A stretch of DNA of 8,297 nt from an uncultured Clostridiaceae bacterium. Its GTDB lineage: Bacteria; Bacillota; Clostridia; Oscillospirales; Ruminococcaceae. Within the stretch, counting starts at the first letter, position 1. Each line of letters begins with the position of its first letter. The position numbers and the translations under genes are program-made. Shown here in pieces: positions 1 to 7,125 of this stretch. The notes under the pieces are model-generated. The model was given only the letters and a program-made list of their open reading frames with translations, made no database searches and was not told the DNA's origin. The stretch is from the NCBI GenBank assembly GCA_946411985.1, contig CAMKFY010000039.1, positions 1-8,297 of the forward strand, given 5' to 3'.

Positions 1-1
1 A

Positions 2-2923
2 TTTTATGGAATTATTAAAAGATTGTGTGATGATTTAGCAAAATTTAATACATTACATGATAAATTGAATTCATGTTTTAGTGAGAATAAAAAGAATTTT
101 AAAAAAGATCTTTCTTCTAATATAAGTTCTGGCATAGATATATTTTATAGATATTATAAGCAATTGGCTTTCCCGTTCTTTGCAACAAAAAGTTTGATTG
201 AGAAAACTCGTGAAGATATTGTGAATGAATATGATAGAAAAAAAGAGGAATTAGAAAAAAATATATTAGATAAAGATAGATTAGATAAAGAAAGAAAAGA
301 AAAAGATATATTAGAGGAGGAAAGATTAGAGGAAGAAAGACTAGAGAAGGAAAAGGTAGAAAAATCCAATAAAATTGATGTAGATCATTTTTTTGGGGTT
401 GATTTTGAGCTAAATGAGTTTTTTACAGGTTTAAAAAAAGAAGATTTGGTGTCACATGAAGTTTTGTTGAATATTTTGCAAAAATTTGACAAAGAGGTTA
501 ATTTTGAAAATATTATTAATTACCTTAGAACAGAGCGTAAATATAGCTATTGGATTTATAAAAATTTAGAAAAAATCGGGAAAGAGTTGCAGCTTACTGA
601 AGGAGATGTTATTTTTCGACCTAATTTTAATAATATTGAAGAATTAGACGCTTTAAACCAAAAATTATGTAAAAGAGAAGATAGGAAAATTTCCTTGGAT
701 AAGAAATTTGGTTCAGAGTTGAGAACGTTGTCCTACCCTTTTTACAGCGCTATTTGTGTGTTGCGCAACCTTCTTGAGGAGGTGCAAAACTTATTTAGAG
801 TAGACCAATTTGGTTCTTTTCGTGGAATTATGGGAGAATTTGTATTGGAATATAATAAAATGCGTATTAAATTTTCTACAAAATCGCCGGAATCTTTTAG
901 TGAATCTGAAGTTTATGAATGCGCAAAATTTTATCATACAATGGGAGAATTATTATACCAATTAGAATTTAGTATGACAAATTTAGCGCGTTTTGAACAC
1001 TTATATTCTAAATGTTTTAAAGAGCCAAATAGAAATAGATTTTTAGAAATTACTAATAAAGAAGATGTTTTAGAAAAAATGGGGCAATTTATCGCTATTG
1101 TTAAGAAAGGTTTCAACGGTTGGAAAAAAGCAATTGAAAGAATAAGAATGGCTATTGGTATTAAATTTGGAGAATGTATTATTAATACTATTAGCGGTAG
1201 AATTGATTACCTATTAGCTGAAGAAAAATCGGAAGAAGCAGAAAATTATTTAAAATATATGGAGAGACTTCATCATACTTATGATAATTTAGAGGATGTA
1301 TCGCCATTGTATTTGCTAAATAAAGAAATTTCGGATTTAGAGTCTAATATTTCTAAATCTTATAAATTTTTTTATTATAACAAAAGCAAAGAAAACTATG
1401 GCGATATTGGTGGTTGTTATGTTAATGTTCCGTATGAATGTGAACCGTTTGAACAATATTTTTATTTTGTTTATTATTCTAATTTTGAAAAAGACGGTGG
1501 TAAGGTGGATCTTAATTTGTTACAAGAACCAACCTATAGAACAACAGATGGTAGCAACGTTGAAAGAAGACATTTAGAAAGTGCCTTAGAAAAGTTAAGA
1601 GAAAACGTACAATTTAATGAGGAGAGGGATTCTGAATTATTAAAAATTATTGGTGAAATAGTTGCTTTAGAGCCTAGCAGAGATAAAAATTTTAAGTGGT
1701 ATTACTTAGATGATAAAGGTAATAAACATTTTCCTAAGGACTTCGCTAATGGTAAGTTATGTGAATATAAAAAGTTCTTAGAAAATTTATCTATTAAAAT
1801 TAAAAAGAAATTATATTATGATTTTAGCAATAAAGAAAATAATGAAAAGTTGTATGAAGAAGTTGTTAGATTGTTTAATTATTTGGCAGGTTTGCAATCC
1901 AAATTTAAAAAAACTTTATTAGAAAAAAATATGTGGTACTACACATATATACCACAAAGTTCAGAATCTAGTTTAAATGGGTTGAAAATACAAAAGGAAG
2001 TGTTTCGTGTAAATGGATATTTAGTAGGTTGGATGCGGCATCTTGCCGCTACAGGTTGCCTTTTGGAAAAAAAGCTTGGTTGTAATAATTTGTTTTATGC
2101 CAAAGAACTTTATAAAGAATCTAAGTATAAATATTTTTTTAAGGCATTGGCGAGCTCCAGCGGTGAAGCTATTAAATATAAAAGTATAGAAATAGAACGA
2201 TTAGGATCAGATGATTATTTATCATTACTAGGAACAGAAGATGATAGACTTATTTTTCTTCCTAAAGGTATCAAAAGAGGAAAATTTATTTTAGATACTG
2301 TGGCAGCTATTAAAAAAATTGATGCAAAGCAGCTTGTAGATAAAAATCCAAATTTGATAAAAGATAGAGATAGTTTAATTAATTTGCTGGCAGAGCAACC
2401 AATAGAAGTTAAAATAAGTGGTAGAACAGAGAATATTTTAGATATTTTGGGTAGACAGTTTTTAAACCGACTTGCAGATGAAGCCTTAAAAGAAAGAAAA
2501 GAAGAATTACAATTAAAAGAAATAATTCAAAATGCAGTAAATGAAGAGTTAGATAAAATGTTAAAAGAAGTTTATAACAATTTATTTTTGGAAAACGGAC
2601 TTTATAAAGATGTATTTTCTGGAAGTGAATGTGAAAAAAGGAAAGAAATATGGTTAATAACGCTAAATAATATGGTTAAATATTTTGGTTTTAACTGTAT
2701 ACCAAGTAAATTTAAAGAGAAAGTATGTGAAAATATTCAACGTCAACTTGAAAAACTTGAAAATAAAAATATAAGGCAAACAAAAATATTTAATATTAGC
2801 AACGGTCTAACCGATGAACTTAATATATTAAGAATAATAAATAATTCTTTAAAAAATGCTATAGAAGTTATTGAAATAAATTTTGAAAAATTTTTAAAAC
2901 CTTCTGAAGATAAAGTAAAATAA
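2..2923 (+). CDS. Very large charged, helical protein of unknown function, 5'-partial
   Basis: I do not recognise this protein. The frame is open from the first bases of the window. A TTG at 23 could be called as a start, but it has no good ribosome binding site, and the first in-frame ATG lies more than 250 codons further in, so the true start is most likely upstream of the window. Numbering from the TTG, 966 residues are visible. The composition is rich in Lys, Glu, Asn and Ile and looks mainly alpha-helical. Residues about 70-116 form an extreme charged segment with pentad repeats. The rest looks like a mix of helices and Tyr/Phe-rich stretches (for example around 455-485), and the C-terminus (about 825-966) is again Lys/Glu-rich. 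There is no membrane segment or signal peptide in the visible part, but the true N-terminus is missing. The protein converges with the PBP gene downstream. A structural, cytoskeletal or effector-like role is possible but only a guess. The reading frame itself is certain from its length. Confidence 0.9.
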   Translation, partial: FYGIIKRLCDDLAKFNTLHDKLNSCFSENKKNFKKDLSSNISSGIDIFYRYYKQLAFPFFATKSLIEKTREDIVNEYDRKKEELEKNILDKDRLDKERKEKDILEEERLEEERLEKEKVEKSNKIDVDHFFGVDFELNEFFTGLKKEDLVSHEVLLNILQKFDKEVNFENIINYLRTERKYSYWIYKNLEKIGKELQLTEGDVIFRPNFNNIEELDALNQKLCKREDRKISLDKKFGSELRTLSYPFYSAICVLRNLLEEVQNLFRVDQFGSFRGIMGEFVLEYNKMRIKFSTKSPESFSESEVYECAKFYHTMGELLYQLEFSMTNLARFEHLYSKCFKEPNRNRFLEITNKEDVLEKMGQFIAIVKKGFNGWKKAIERIRMAIGIKFGECIINTISGRIDYLLAEEKSEEAENYLKYMERLHHTYDNLEDVSPLYLLNKEISDLESNISKSYKFFYYNKSKENYGDIGGCYVNVPYECEPFEQYFYFVYYSNFEKDGGKVDLNLLQEPTYRTTDGSNVERRHLESALEKLRENVQFNEERDSELLKIIGEIVALEPSRDKNFKWYYLDDKGNKHFPKDFANGKLCEYKKFLENLSIKIKKKLYYDFSNKENNEKLYEEVVRLFNYLAGLQSKFKKTLLEKNMWYYTYIPQSSESSLNGLKIQKEVFRVNGYLVGWMRHLAATGCLLEKKLGCNNLFYAKELYKESKYKYFFKALASSSGEAIKYKSIEIERLGSDDYLSLLGTEDDRLIFLPKGIKRGKFILDTVAAIKKIDAKQLVDKNPNLIKDRDSLINLLAEQPIEVKISGRTENILDILGRQFLNRLADEALKERKEELQLKEIIQNAVNEELDKMLKEVYNNLFLENGLYKDVFSGSECEKRKEIWLITLNNMVKYFGFNCIPSKFKEKVCENIQRQLEKLENKNIRQTKIFNISNGLTDELNILRIINNSLKNAIEVIEINFEKFLKPSEDKVK
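266..370 (+). repeat. Seven tandem pentad codon repeats (L-E-E-E-R type)
   Basis: Inside the large gene, 35 codons read as seven five-residue units: LDKDR, LDKER, KEKDI, LEEER, LEEER, LEKEK, VEKSN (residues 82-116 counted from the TTG at 23). At DNA level the units are degenerate 15-mers of the form agattagaggaagaa, almost purine-only on the plus strand. A Leu every five residues does not fit the heptad of a coiled coil. With dense opposite charges it fits better with a single stable alpha-helix acting as a rigid spacer. Such repeats change length easily by slippage. Confidence 0.75.
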
Positions 2924-3148
2924 TTAGTTTTCTATATTCAGTAAATTTTTAAAATATATAATAATTGGAAAATTAATAAAGTTTTTTAGAAGAAGAAAAG
3001 CAATAAATACAGTTAAATTTATATCAGTTTTATATAATATATTTAAATCATATATTTTAGTTGTTATTTAATTTAACATTAATTGCGAGCAGCTCTTAAT
3101 ATAATTAATATATGGCTAGCGTATATGCCCTAAAATTTGTATTTGTGT
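2924..3148. other. Convergent AT-rich intergenic region, no gene seen
   Basis: This 225-bp gap separates the 3' ends of the large plus-strand gene and the minus-strand PBP gene. Both transcripts should end here, yet no classical GC-rich hairpin with a T-tract is visible. The most GC-rich structure is at 3078-3100: ATTAA (3078-3082) pairs with TTAAT (3096-3100), and GAGC (3087-3090) with GCTC (3092-3095), with a 4-nt bulge and a very tight loop. It could serve as a weak bidirectional terminator. No open reading frame with a ribosome binding site was found. Confidence 0.4.
3078..3100. terminator. Weak imperfect inverted repeat, possible bidirectional terminator
   Basis: The arms ATTAA/TTAAT and GAGC/GCTC surround one central base, with an extra ttgc on the left side. 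The position between two convergent genes fits a terminator. The single-base loop would force the inner stem to open, and there is no clear run of T on either strand, so the call is tentative. Confidence 0.2.
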
Positions 3149-4726
3149 TTAACCTAAATAGTTGTTTAAAGTTTTTGTTAGTGGCCCTAAATCTTTTGAG
3201 CCCCATGTGCCGTCTTCTTTTAAGAGAACTGTAATATATTTAGGGTTTTCCCATGGGCTAAAGCTGCAAAACCAGGTGTTTAATATTTCTTCTTTGCTGT
3301 TTTTATATTCGCCAGTTTGCGCAGTGCTACTTTTTCCGCCTATATTTTTAATAGCTGAAAATATTAACTCTTCGTTTTTGCTTATTTTTAGCATATCTTT
3401 TAAATTTGAAGCTATATTTTCTTTTATTGCGTCAAAATATATTGGCTTGAACGTTATTTTTACATTATTATTTTCTTTTACGCCTTTTATTAATTGCGGC
3501 ACAACGCCTTTGCCGTTATTGCAAACACAAGAAAGCATCTGTGCTATATGAAGTATAGATGCTTTTAGCTTTCCTTGCCCAAAACTAAAATTTGCCAATT
3601 CTCCTATATTCATATTAATGCTTGGCATATTTGCTTTAGAACATAAAAAGCCATCACATAATATTAAGTTTCTGTTAAAACCCATATTATCTGCCATATT
3701 AAAAAGCTTTTTATTGCCCAACTGTTGCCCAATTTCTATAAAATATGGGTTACATGAGTGTTCTAAAGCACTTTTCATATTCATATTGCCGTGGCCTTTA
3801 TGGTCATGGCATTTATATTTAGTATCTTTTAGTTTGTAGTACCCTTTGCAGTTATAAATTTTATTTTTATCTATATTTGCGTTTAATGCAGCTGCTGCAG
3901 TTACTATTTTAAATATAGAACCAACAGCAAAATTACTTAAAGCTCTATTTATTAGTGGCTTTTCAGGGCTATATAAACAATCTTTTATATTGTTTGGGTT
4001 ATATTTAGGGAAGCTGCTTATGGCAACTATCTCTCCAGTTTTTGCGTTCATAATTGTGGCTGCGCCTTTTTTTATAAAGTTTGAGCAAAATCTATCTAAT
4101 AAATATTGTATTTTGTTATCTATTGTTAATATTACTCCATCGTACGGGTGGCCCGATGATTGTAGTTCTATATTTTCATAAATTAATGGCTTTTGCTTTG
4201 CGTCTAAAGGTATATATGCAGTTAATTTATATCTATTATCATTAAAATATTCATTTAAATAGTATTCCATACCACTCATTCCTTCGCCGTCTACGTTAAC
4301 ATAACCTATTATATGGACTGGGTAGTTTTCGTTATATGGATATCTTTTAAAATCTTCGAATATTTTTATTTGGTTGGTGTTTTCTATTTTTTTAGATATT
4401 TCTGCAACAAAAGGTTGTTTTAAATCTATATATTTTTGCAGCTTTTCCTTTTCAATTTTTATGTCTAAATTTTCTAGCTCTTTTATAGGTTCGCCGTTTG
4501 GTATAATTAGTGCTTTTAAAATCTTCTCTGTGTTTGTTATGTTGTTTAGGTTTGTGTCATATATGTTAGCGCGCCTATTTACTATATTCAGTTTAAAATT
4601 TTGCTGCCGTTTAGCCTTATAATCAAAAGTTTCGTTAGTTGCTATGTAGCAAACTCTTAAAATTAATAATATATATATTATGCATAGAAATGAAAATATT
4701 TCATTTAATTTTTTGTTAACCTTCAA
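3149..4726 (-). CDS. Class B penicillin-binding protein, SpoVD/FtsI-like D,D-transpeptidase
   Basis: This is a 525-residue peptidoglycan transpeptidase that cross-links stem peptides outside the membrane. A single N-terminal membrane helix (about 10-30) follows a Lys-rich start. The non-catalytic domain starts with an RRANIYD motif (51-57, usual form RRGxIYD) and has a G-x-SG-x-E segment at 149-154. The catalytic domain has S270-I-F-K273 (nucleophile motif), S324-C-N326 (SxN) and GQG at 383-385. The third motif is K465-S-S467, followed by TAQTG, where classical members have KTG. Cys293 and Cys306 frame a loop ending in GHG, as I recall for Oscillospirales PBPs of this type. There is no PASTA domain, and the protein is shorter than typical SpoVD. 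The start is TTG at 4726-4724 with GAAGG ten bases upstream; the next in-frame Met is residue 150. Whether it serves division, elongation or spore cortex cannot be decided here, so I give no symbol. Confidence 0.93.
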   Translation of the reverse strand: MKVNKKLNEIFSFLCIIYILLILRVCYIATNETFDYKAKRQQNFKLNIVNRRANIYDTNLNNITNTEKILKALIIPNGEPIKELENLDIKIEKEKLQKYIDLKQPFVAEISKKIENTNQIKIFEDFKRYPYNENYPVHIIGYVNVDGEGMSGMEYYLNEYFNDNRYKLTAYIPLDAKQKPLIYENIELQSSGHPYDGVILTIDNKIQYLLDRFCSNFIKKGAATIMNAKTGEIVAISSFPKYNPNNIKDCLYSPEKPLINRALSNFAVGSIFKIVTAAAALNANIDKNKIYNCKGYYKLKDTKYKCHDHKGHGNMNMKSALEHSCNPYFIEIGQQLGNKKLFNMADNMGFNRNLILCDGFLCSKANMPSINMNIGELANFSFGQGKLKASILHIAQMLSCVCNNGKGVVPQLIKGVKENNNVKITFKPIYFDAIKENIASNLKDMLKISKNEELIFSAIKNIGGKSSTAQTGEYKNSKEEILNTWFCSFSPWENPKYITVLLKEDGTWGSKDLGPLTKTLNNYLG

Positions 4727-4805
4727 TTTAAATAAACCTTCACTAAATATTTTATAGAATTATTATCAATAGTTTTATAGTTTATTCTAAAATTTAAAAT
4801 TTTTG

Positions 4806-4835
4806 TTAACACAAAATACGACAACTACATATTAT
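4806..4835 (+). promoter_or_regulatory. Candidate sigma-A promoter for the secreted-protein genes
   Basis: TTAACA (4806-4811) is followed 18 bp later by TATTAT (4830-4835). Initiation near 4842 would leave a leader of about 100 nt before the TTG start at 4942. Matches are moderate, and such hexamers are frequent by chance in DNA this AT-rich. Confidence 0.3.
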
Positions 4836-4860
4836 AGTTTGCAAATGATATGGTGGTTTA

Positions 4861-4881
4861 AATTTAAAACTAGTTTAAATT
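4861..4881. repeat. Inverted repeat in the leader of the first secreted-protein gene
   Basis: AATTTAAA (4861-4868) and TTTAAATT (4874-4881) are perfect complements around the 5-base loop ACTAG. The element lies between the candidate promoter and the ribosome binding site. It could be an operator for a dimeric regulator or a weak RNA hairpin, but with only A-T pairs its significance is doubtful. Confidence 0.3.
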
Positions 4882-4928
4882 AATACTTAACCTAAAGTGG
4901 GGGTTTTTTAATTATTCATTTAATTTAT

Positions 4929-4936
4929 AAGGGGGA
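4929..4936 (+). promoter_or_regulatory. Ribosome binding site deciding a TTG start
   Basis: AAGGGGGA lies six bases before the TTG at 4942 and has no competitor near any ATG. It supports TTG initiation for the first secreted-protein gene, because the next in-frame Met codon (residue 30) would remove the signal peptide. Confidence 0.7.
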
Positions 4937-4941
4937 TTATT

Positions 4942-5928
4942 TTGATTAAAAAATATAAGCTTAAAGGCCAATATTTAATTGCGTCTTGTTTGTTGGCTAT
5001 TATTTTATGCAGTTTTAAAGAAAATTTTATGGCAAATGTTAAGGCTGTTGCAGGAGAGGTTGTTGCCGCTGCAGACGATCCAACACCAACACCAACACCA
5101 ACAGAGAGCACAATAGATGTTACTTGCTCTTCAACTACAGTTAAGCAAAATATGTTAAACACCGATTCAGCGGTTATTACAGATACACGTGTGCTATCTG
5201 CTGTAGGGAATAACCAATCTCTTACCGTTTCTTATACTAAAACCGGCTTGCCAACTGAAAATAAAGTAATAGCTGTTCTTTTAGAACCAGCATCAGGTGG
5301 CGTAGTTGAGTCGAAATTTTTAGATGCAAATAAATCGGTTAAATTTGAGAATATTCCAGATTATATAAAAAGGCCGCAGATACACCTATATAAGCAAAGC
5401 CCAGATGACCCAGAGTATTTATTGCGTAAAGAAAATTTTATTGCTAAACATAGCTATTTAATGCCTTATGTTCCTAAAATAACCAATAACGGCGATTTGA
5501 CGATGTTTACAATTCCTGCCACTAATGGGGAAGGCGTTGCTTATGAAGCAACTTCTGTGCCAGCTAGCACGTTATACACAACAACTGTATTTAATATTTA
5601 TTCATTAATGTTGCCAGCTAACTTTATGACTTCGCTATCTTCAGCTGGAGTGGATGCTGCTGCAAATCTTAAAAATGAAGACGTTTTTGCTGTTGTTATA
5701 GCACAAGATGAAGAAGGAAATGAAATAGGCAGGCAATCTGTTGTTAGCACCGTATATTCTAATCCAGATGAAACTACTACTAATTTTTGTAGGTTTGAGT
5801 TTATATTGCCTTATGGAGCAAAGCAAGCACAAATTCATCTTTATAAGAATGAGCTAAAAGGCCCAAATTTTTTATGTAAGTTTTTATGCAATATTCAAAA
5901 AACGCCAGCAATAAATTATTCACTGTAA
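4942..5928 (+). CDS. Secreted two-module H-x-Y-K protein, paralogue 1
   Basis: This 328-residue exported protein is of unknown function. A Lys-rich N-terminus and hydrophobic core (about 11-25) form a signal peptide; A-V-A at 35-37 is a likely signal peptidase I site, giving cleavage at 37/38. A Pro-Thr linker (about 47-54) follows. Module 1 spans about 106-169: V109-I-A-V-L, then I147-H-L-Y-K151-QSP, then E164-N-F166. Module 2 spans about 245-313: V248-F-A-V-V-I, then I-H299-L-Y-K302, then N309-F310-L-C-K. The two modules resemble each other, and both resemble those of the two downstream proteins. This copy is the most divergent: it lacks the E-D-R-V motif of the others, ends in a different tail, and alone has the PT linker. 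I see no catalytic signature, lipobox or anchor, so it is probably released or cell-surface associated. It is 70 bp ahead of the next paralogue and probably in one operon with it. A binding or adhesin-like role is inference only. Confidence 0.88.
   Translation: MIKKYKLKGQYLIASCLLAIILCSFKENFMANVKAVAGEVVAAADDPTPTPTPTESTIDVTCSSTTVKQNMLNTDSAVITDTRVLSAVGNNQSLTVSYTKTGLPTENKVIAVLLEPASGGVVESKFLDANKSVKFENIPDYIKRPQIHLYKQSPDDPEYLLRKENFIAKHSYLMPYVPKITNNGDLTMFTIPATNGEGVAYEATSVPASTLYTTTVFNIYSLMLPANFMTSLSSAGVDAAANLKNEDVFAVVIAQDEEGNEIGRQSVVSTVYSNPDETTTNFCRFEFILPYGAKQAQIHLYKNELKGPNFLCKFLCNIQKTPAINYSL
5080..5103 (+). repeat. Four perfect CCAACA hexamers encoding a Pro-Thr linker
   Basis: CCAACA is repeated four times without error. 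In frame it encodes four Pro-Thr pairs just after the signal peptide of the first paralogue. Pro-Thr runs are typical flexible, extended spacers in secreted bacterial proteins. A perfect short tandem repeat can gain or lose units in steps of two residues without breaking the frame. Confidence 0.85.
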
Positions 5929-5969
5929 AGCGGTTTTTATGTTAAAAATTTAAATTTTGCTAAACGCTT
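5928..5969 (+). other. Inverted repeats between paralogues 1 and 2
   Basis: The stop codon region begins AAGCG (5928-5932), which can pair with CGCTT (5965-5969). Inside lies a perfect 14-bp palindrome, AAAATTTAAATTTT (5945-5958). Together they could form an RNA hairpin between the two genes. There is no strong T-run after it, so it looks more like a processing or stability element, or chance, than a full terminator. Only the outer arm contains G-C pairs. Confidence 0.25.
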
Positions 5970-5986
5970 GTTAAAACTTAATTTTT

Positions 5987-5991
5987 GGAGG
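5987..5991 (+). promoter_or_regulatory. Ribosome binding site deciding a TTG start
   Basis: GGAGG sits seven bases before the TTG at 5999. It fixes the start of paralogue 2 at a non-ATG codon; the first internal Met (residue 16) lies inside the signal peptide core and would leave a truncated export signal. Confidence 0.75.
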
Positions 5992-5998
5992 TATTCAT

Positions 5999-6967
5999 TT
6001 GGAAAAGTGCAAATTTTTAAAATTAACAATTGGTTTTTGTTTCATGTGCGGCTTTTTATATGCTAATGCTTTAAATTGTAACAATGAATATTTAAAAGCT
6101 AAAGCAAAAGCTGTGGTATCAGATGCTGATAAAGATGAAAATGTTATTAATAAATTAACAGTTGGATTTTCACCACTGGCCAGATGTTATTCAGAAAATC
6201 CAATGTTGAATGGTGAGAGTAATGGGCTGCAGATGAATAAATATGGTAATCGTTGTATGGCTTTTGTAAATTTTTATAATGGGGTTTTGCAAATAAATGC
6301 TGTTAATCTTAATAGGGATAACTATTCTGACAAGGTTTTTGCAGTATTAATAGATAAACAACAAGGTCACATTTTAAGCAAACAATTTACAAAGCCAGAC
6401 AGTTCATCAAATATGGATTCTGTTTCTTTAACAGTTCCATATTTTCCTGATGTGGTTGAAGTGCATTTTTATAAACAAAGCCCAGCAGATGCGGATTTTG
6501 TTGAGCGCAAAGAGAATTTTTTGTGTAAGCTCAAAACATTTGTTACAAGAGATATGGTGCACACTAAAGAGACTACTAGGTTGGGAACAGTGAGCGCGTT
6601 AGACGGGGAAGGAAATGTTATATCTGATGCTACAGTAATTGGAGCTGGCTTTGGATTTTTAAATAGATTTACCACAAATCTTTACAGTGTTTACACCTCA
6701 TATCCAAGTTATTCAATTGTTGAACCTTATTTTGGAGTTATAGTTTTGCCAGAAGCAATTGCAGATAAGATTTCTGAAGATGAAGATAGAGTTTGGCCTG
6801 TAACAGGGTATTATGGATTCACCAAAGGTGAACAACTGCCTAAAGTAGCGTTTAACTTTATGCTTCCAAATGGTGTTGATGAGTTTGAATTTCATATATA
6901 TAAAGATTCTTTGGAAGATAAAAATTTTCAGTGGAAATATAAAATAAAATTGAATAGTATAAGATAA
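5999..6967 (+). CDS. Secreted two-module H-x-Y-K protein, paralogue 2
   Basis: This 322-residue exported protein is of unknown function. The signal peptide has a basic start and a hydrophobic core (about 7-21); A-N-A at 22-24 is the likely cleavage site. Module 1 spans about 111-177: D111-K-V-F-A-V-L-I-D119, then V155-H-F-Y-K159-QSP, then E172-N-F174-L-C-K. A linker with an L-D-G-E-G-N-V motif follows, then module 2 (about 242-316): Y244-F-G-V-I-V, E262-D-R-V-W-P267, F298-H-I-Y-K302, N309-F310, ending in KYKIKL. The LDG-x-GNV and EDRV-x-P motifs and the KYKIKL tail are shared with paralogue 3, so these two are closest relatives. Spacing to the gene before is short enough for co-transcription. 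The 3' end carries a small duplication that shapes the last residues. No enzyme signature or anchor is visible. Confidence 0.88.
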   Translation: MEKCKFLKLTIGFCFMCGFLYANALNCNNEYLKAKAKAVVSDADKDENVINKLTVGFSPLARCYSENPMLNGESNGLQMNKYGNRCMAFVNFYNGVLQINAVNLNRDNYSDKVFAVLIDKQQGHILSKQFTKPDSSSNMDSVSLTVPYFPDVVEVHFYKQSPADADFVERKENFLCKLKTFVTRDMVHTKETTRLGTVSALDGEGNVISDATVIGAGFGFLNRFTTNLYSVYTSYPSYSIVEPYFGVIVLPEAIADKISEDEDRVWPVTGYYGFTKGEQLPKVAFNFMLPNGVDEFEFHIYKDSLEDKNFQWKYKIKLNSIR

Positions 6968-6977
6968 AATTGAATAG
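6944..6977 (+). repeat. 14-bp direct repeat over the stop codon of paralogue 2
   Basis: ATAAAATTGAATAG occurs at 6944-6957 and again at 6964-6977, a period of 20 bp. The second copy begins one base before the stop codon (6965-6967). Because 20 is not a multiple of three, the duplication brings the repeated sequence into a different frame, and it may have created the present stop and the tail NSIR, which paralogue 3 lacks. Confidence 0.6.
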
Positions 6978-7074
6978 AACCTAATATTTAAACTGTTAAC
7001 ATTAAAAATTAAATATTAAACACTAAAAAAGCAGGAAGTTGAAATTTAAAAATAAATTTAATGCAATAAATAAA

Positions 7075-7103
7075 TTTACATAGAATTAAAAATATTTTAT
7101 AAA
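7075..7103 (+). promoter_or_regulatory. Candidate sigma-A promoter for paralogue 3
   Basis: TTTACA (7075-7080) and TATAAA (7098-7103) are separated by exactly 17 bp, each one mismatch from consensus. Transcription would start near 7110, almost at the ribosome binding site, which is a tight fit. An alternative is TTGAAA (7039-7044) with TGCAAT (7062-7067), also 17 bp apart, which would give a leader of about 50 nt. The 158-bp gap before this gene makes a separate promoter reasonable, but the AT content makes chance matches common. Confidence 0.35.
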
Positions 7104-7125
7104 ATTTAGAAAGGCTTTTAATAAT

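Larger units (their letters stand above)
4727..4941. other. Divergent AT-rich intergenic region with promoter candidates
   Basis: The 215 bp between the PBP start and the first secreted-protein gene must hold promoters for both directions. The plus side has a plausible promoter at 4806-4835 and an inverted repeat at 4861-4881. Next comes AACC...GGTT followed by a T-run (about 4889-4909), which could fold as a weak terminator or attenuator. The decamer TTTTGTTAAC occurs at 4711-4720 and again at 4801-4810, exactly 90 bp apart. No convincing -35/-10 pair stands out for the minus strand because the sequence is too AT-rich to discriminate. No small gene was found. Confidence 0.4.

Noticed and set aside
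154..369. Ser/Phe-rich minus-strand frame opposite the pentad repeat
   Set aside because: It is a low-complexity shadow of the Glu/Lys-rich coding segment on the plus strand.
2924..2990. Intrinsic terminator after the large gene
   Set aside because: Only A-T pairs such as TTTTC/GGAAAA can be drawn, with long loops and no stable stem.
3162..4622. Several plus-strand open frames opposite the PBP gene
   Set aside because: They overlap a clear PBP with conserved motifs and look like random hydrophobic shadows without ribosome binding sites.
4952..5020. Lipoprotein signal in paralogue 1 (Cys near the end of the hydrophobic core)
   Set aside because: The residues before the Cys (A-I-I-L-C) do not fit a lipobox, and an A-V-A signal peptidase I site follows.
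4920..5162. Antisense frame with a Val-Gly repeat opposite the first secreted-protein gene
   Set aside because: It is the reverse reading of the CCAACA repeat and signal-peptide region, with no ribosome binding site of its own.
7039..7083. Possible 14-codon small ORF before paralogue 3 (TTG start, preceded by AGGAAG)
   Set aside because: The purine stretch touches the start codon with no spacing, and the peptide is low complexity in AT-rich DNA.
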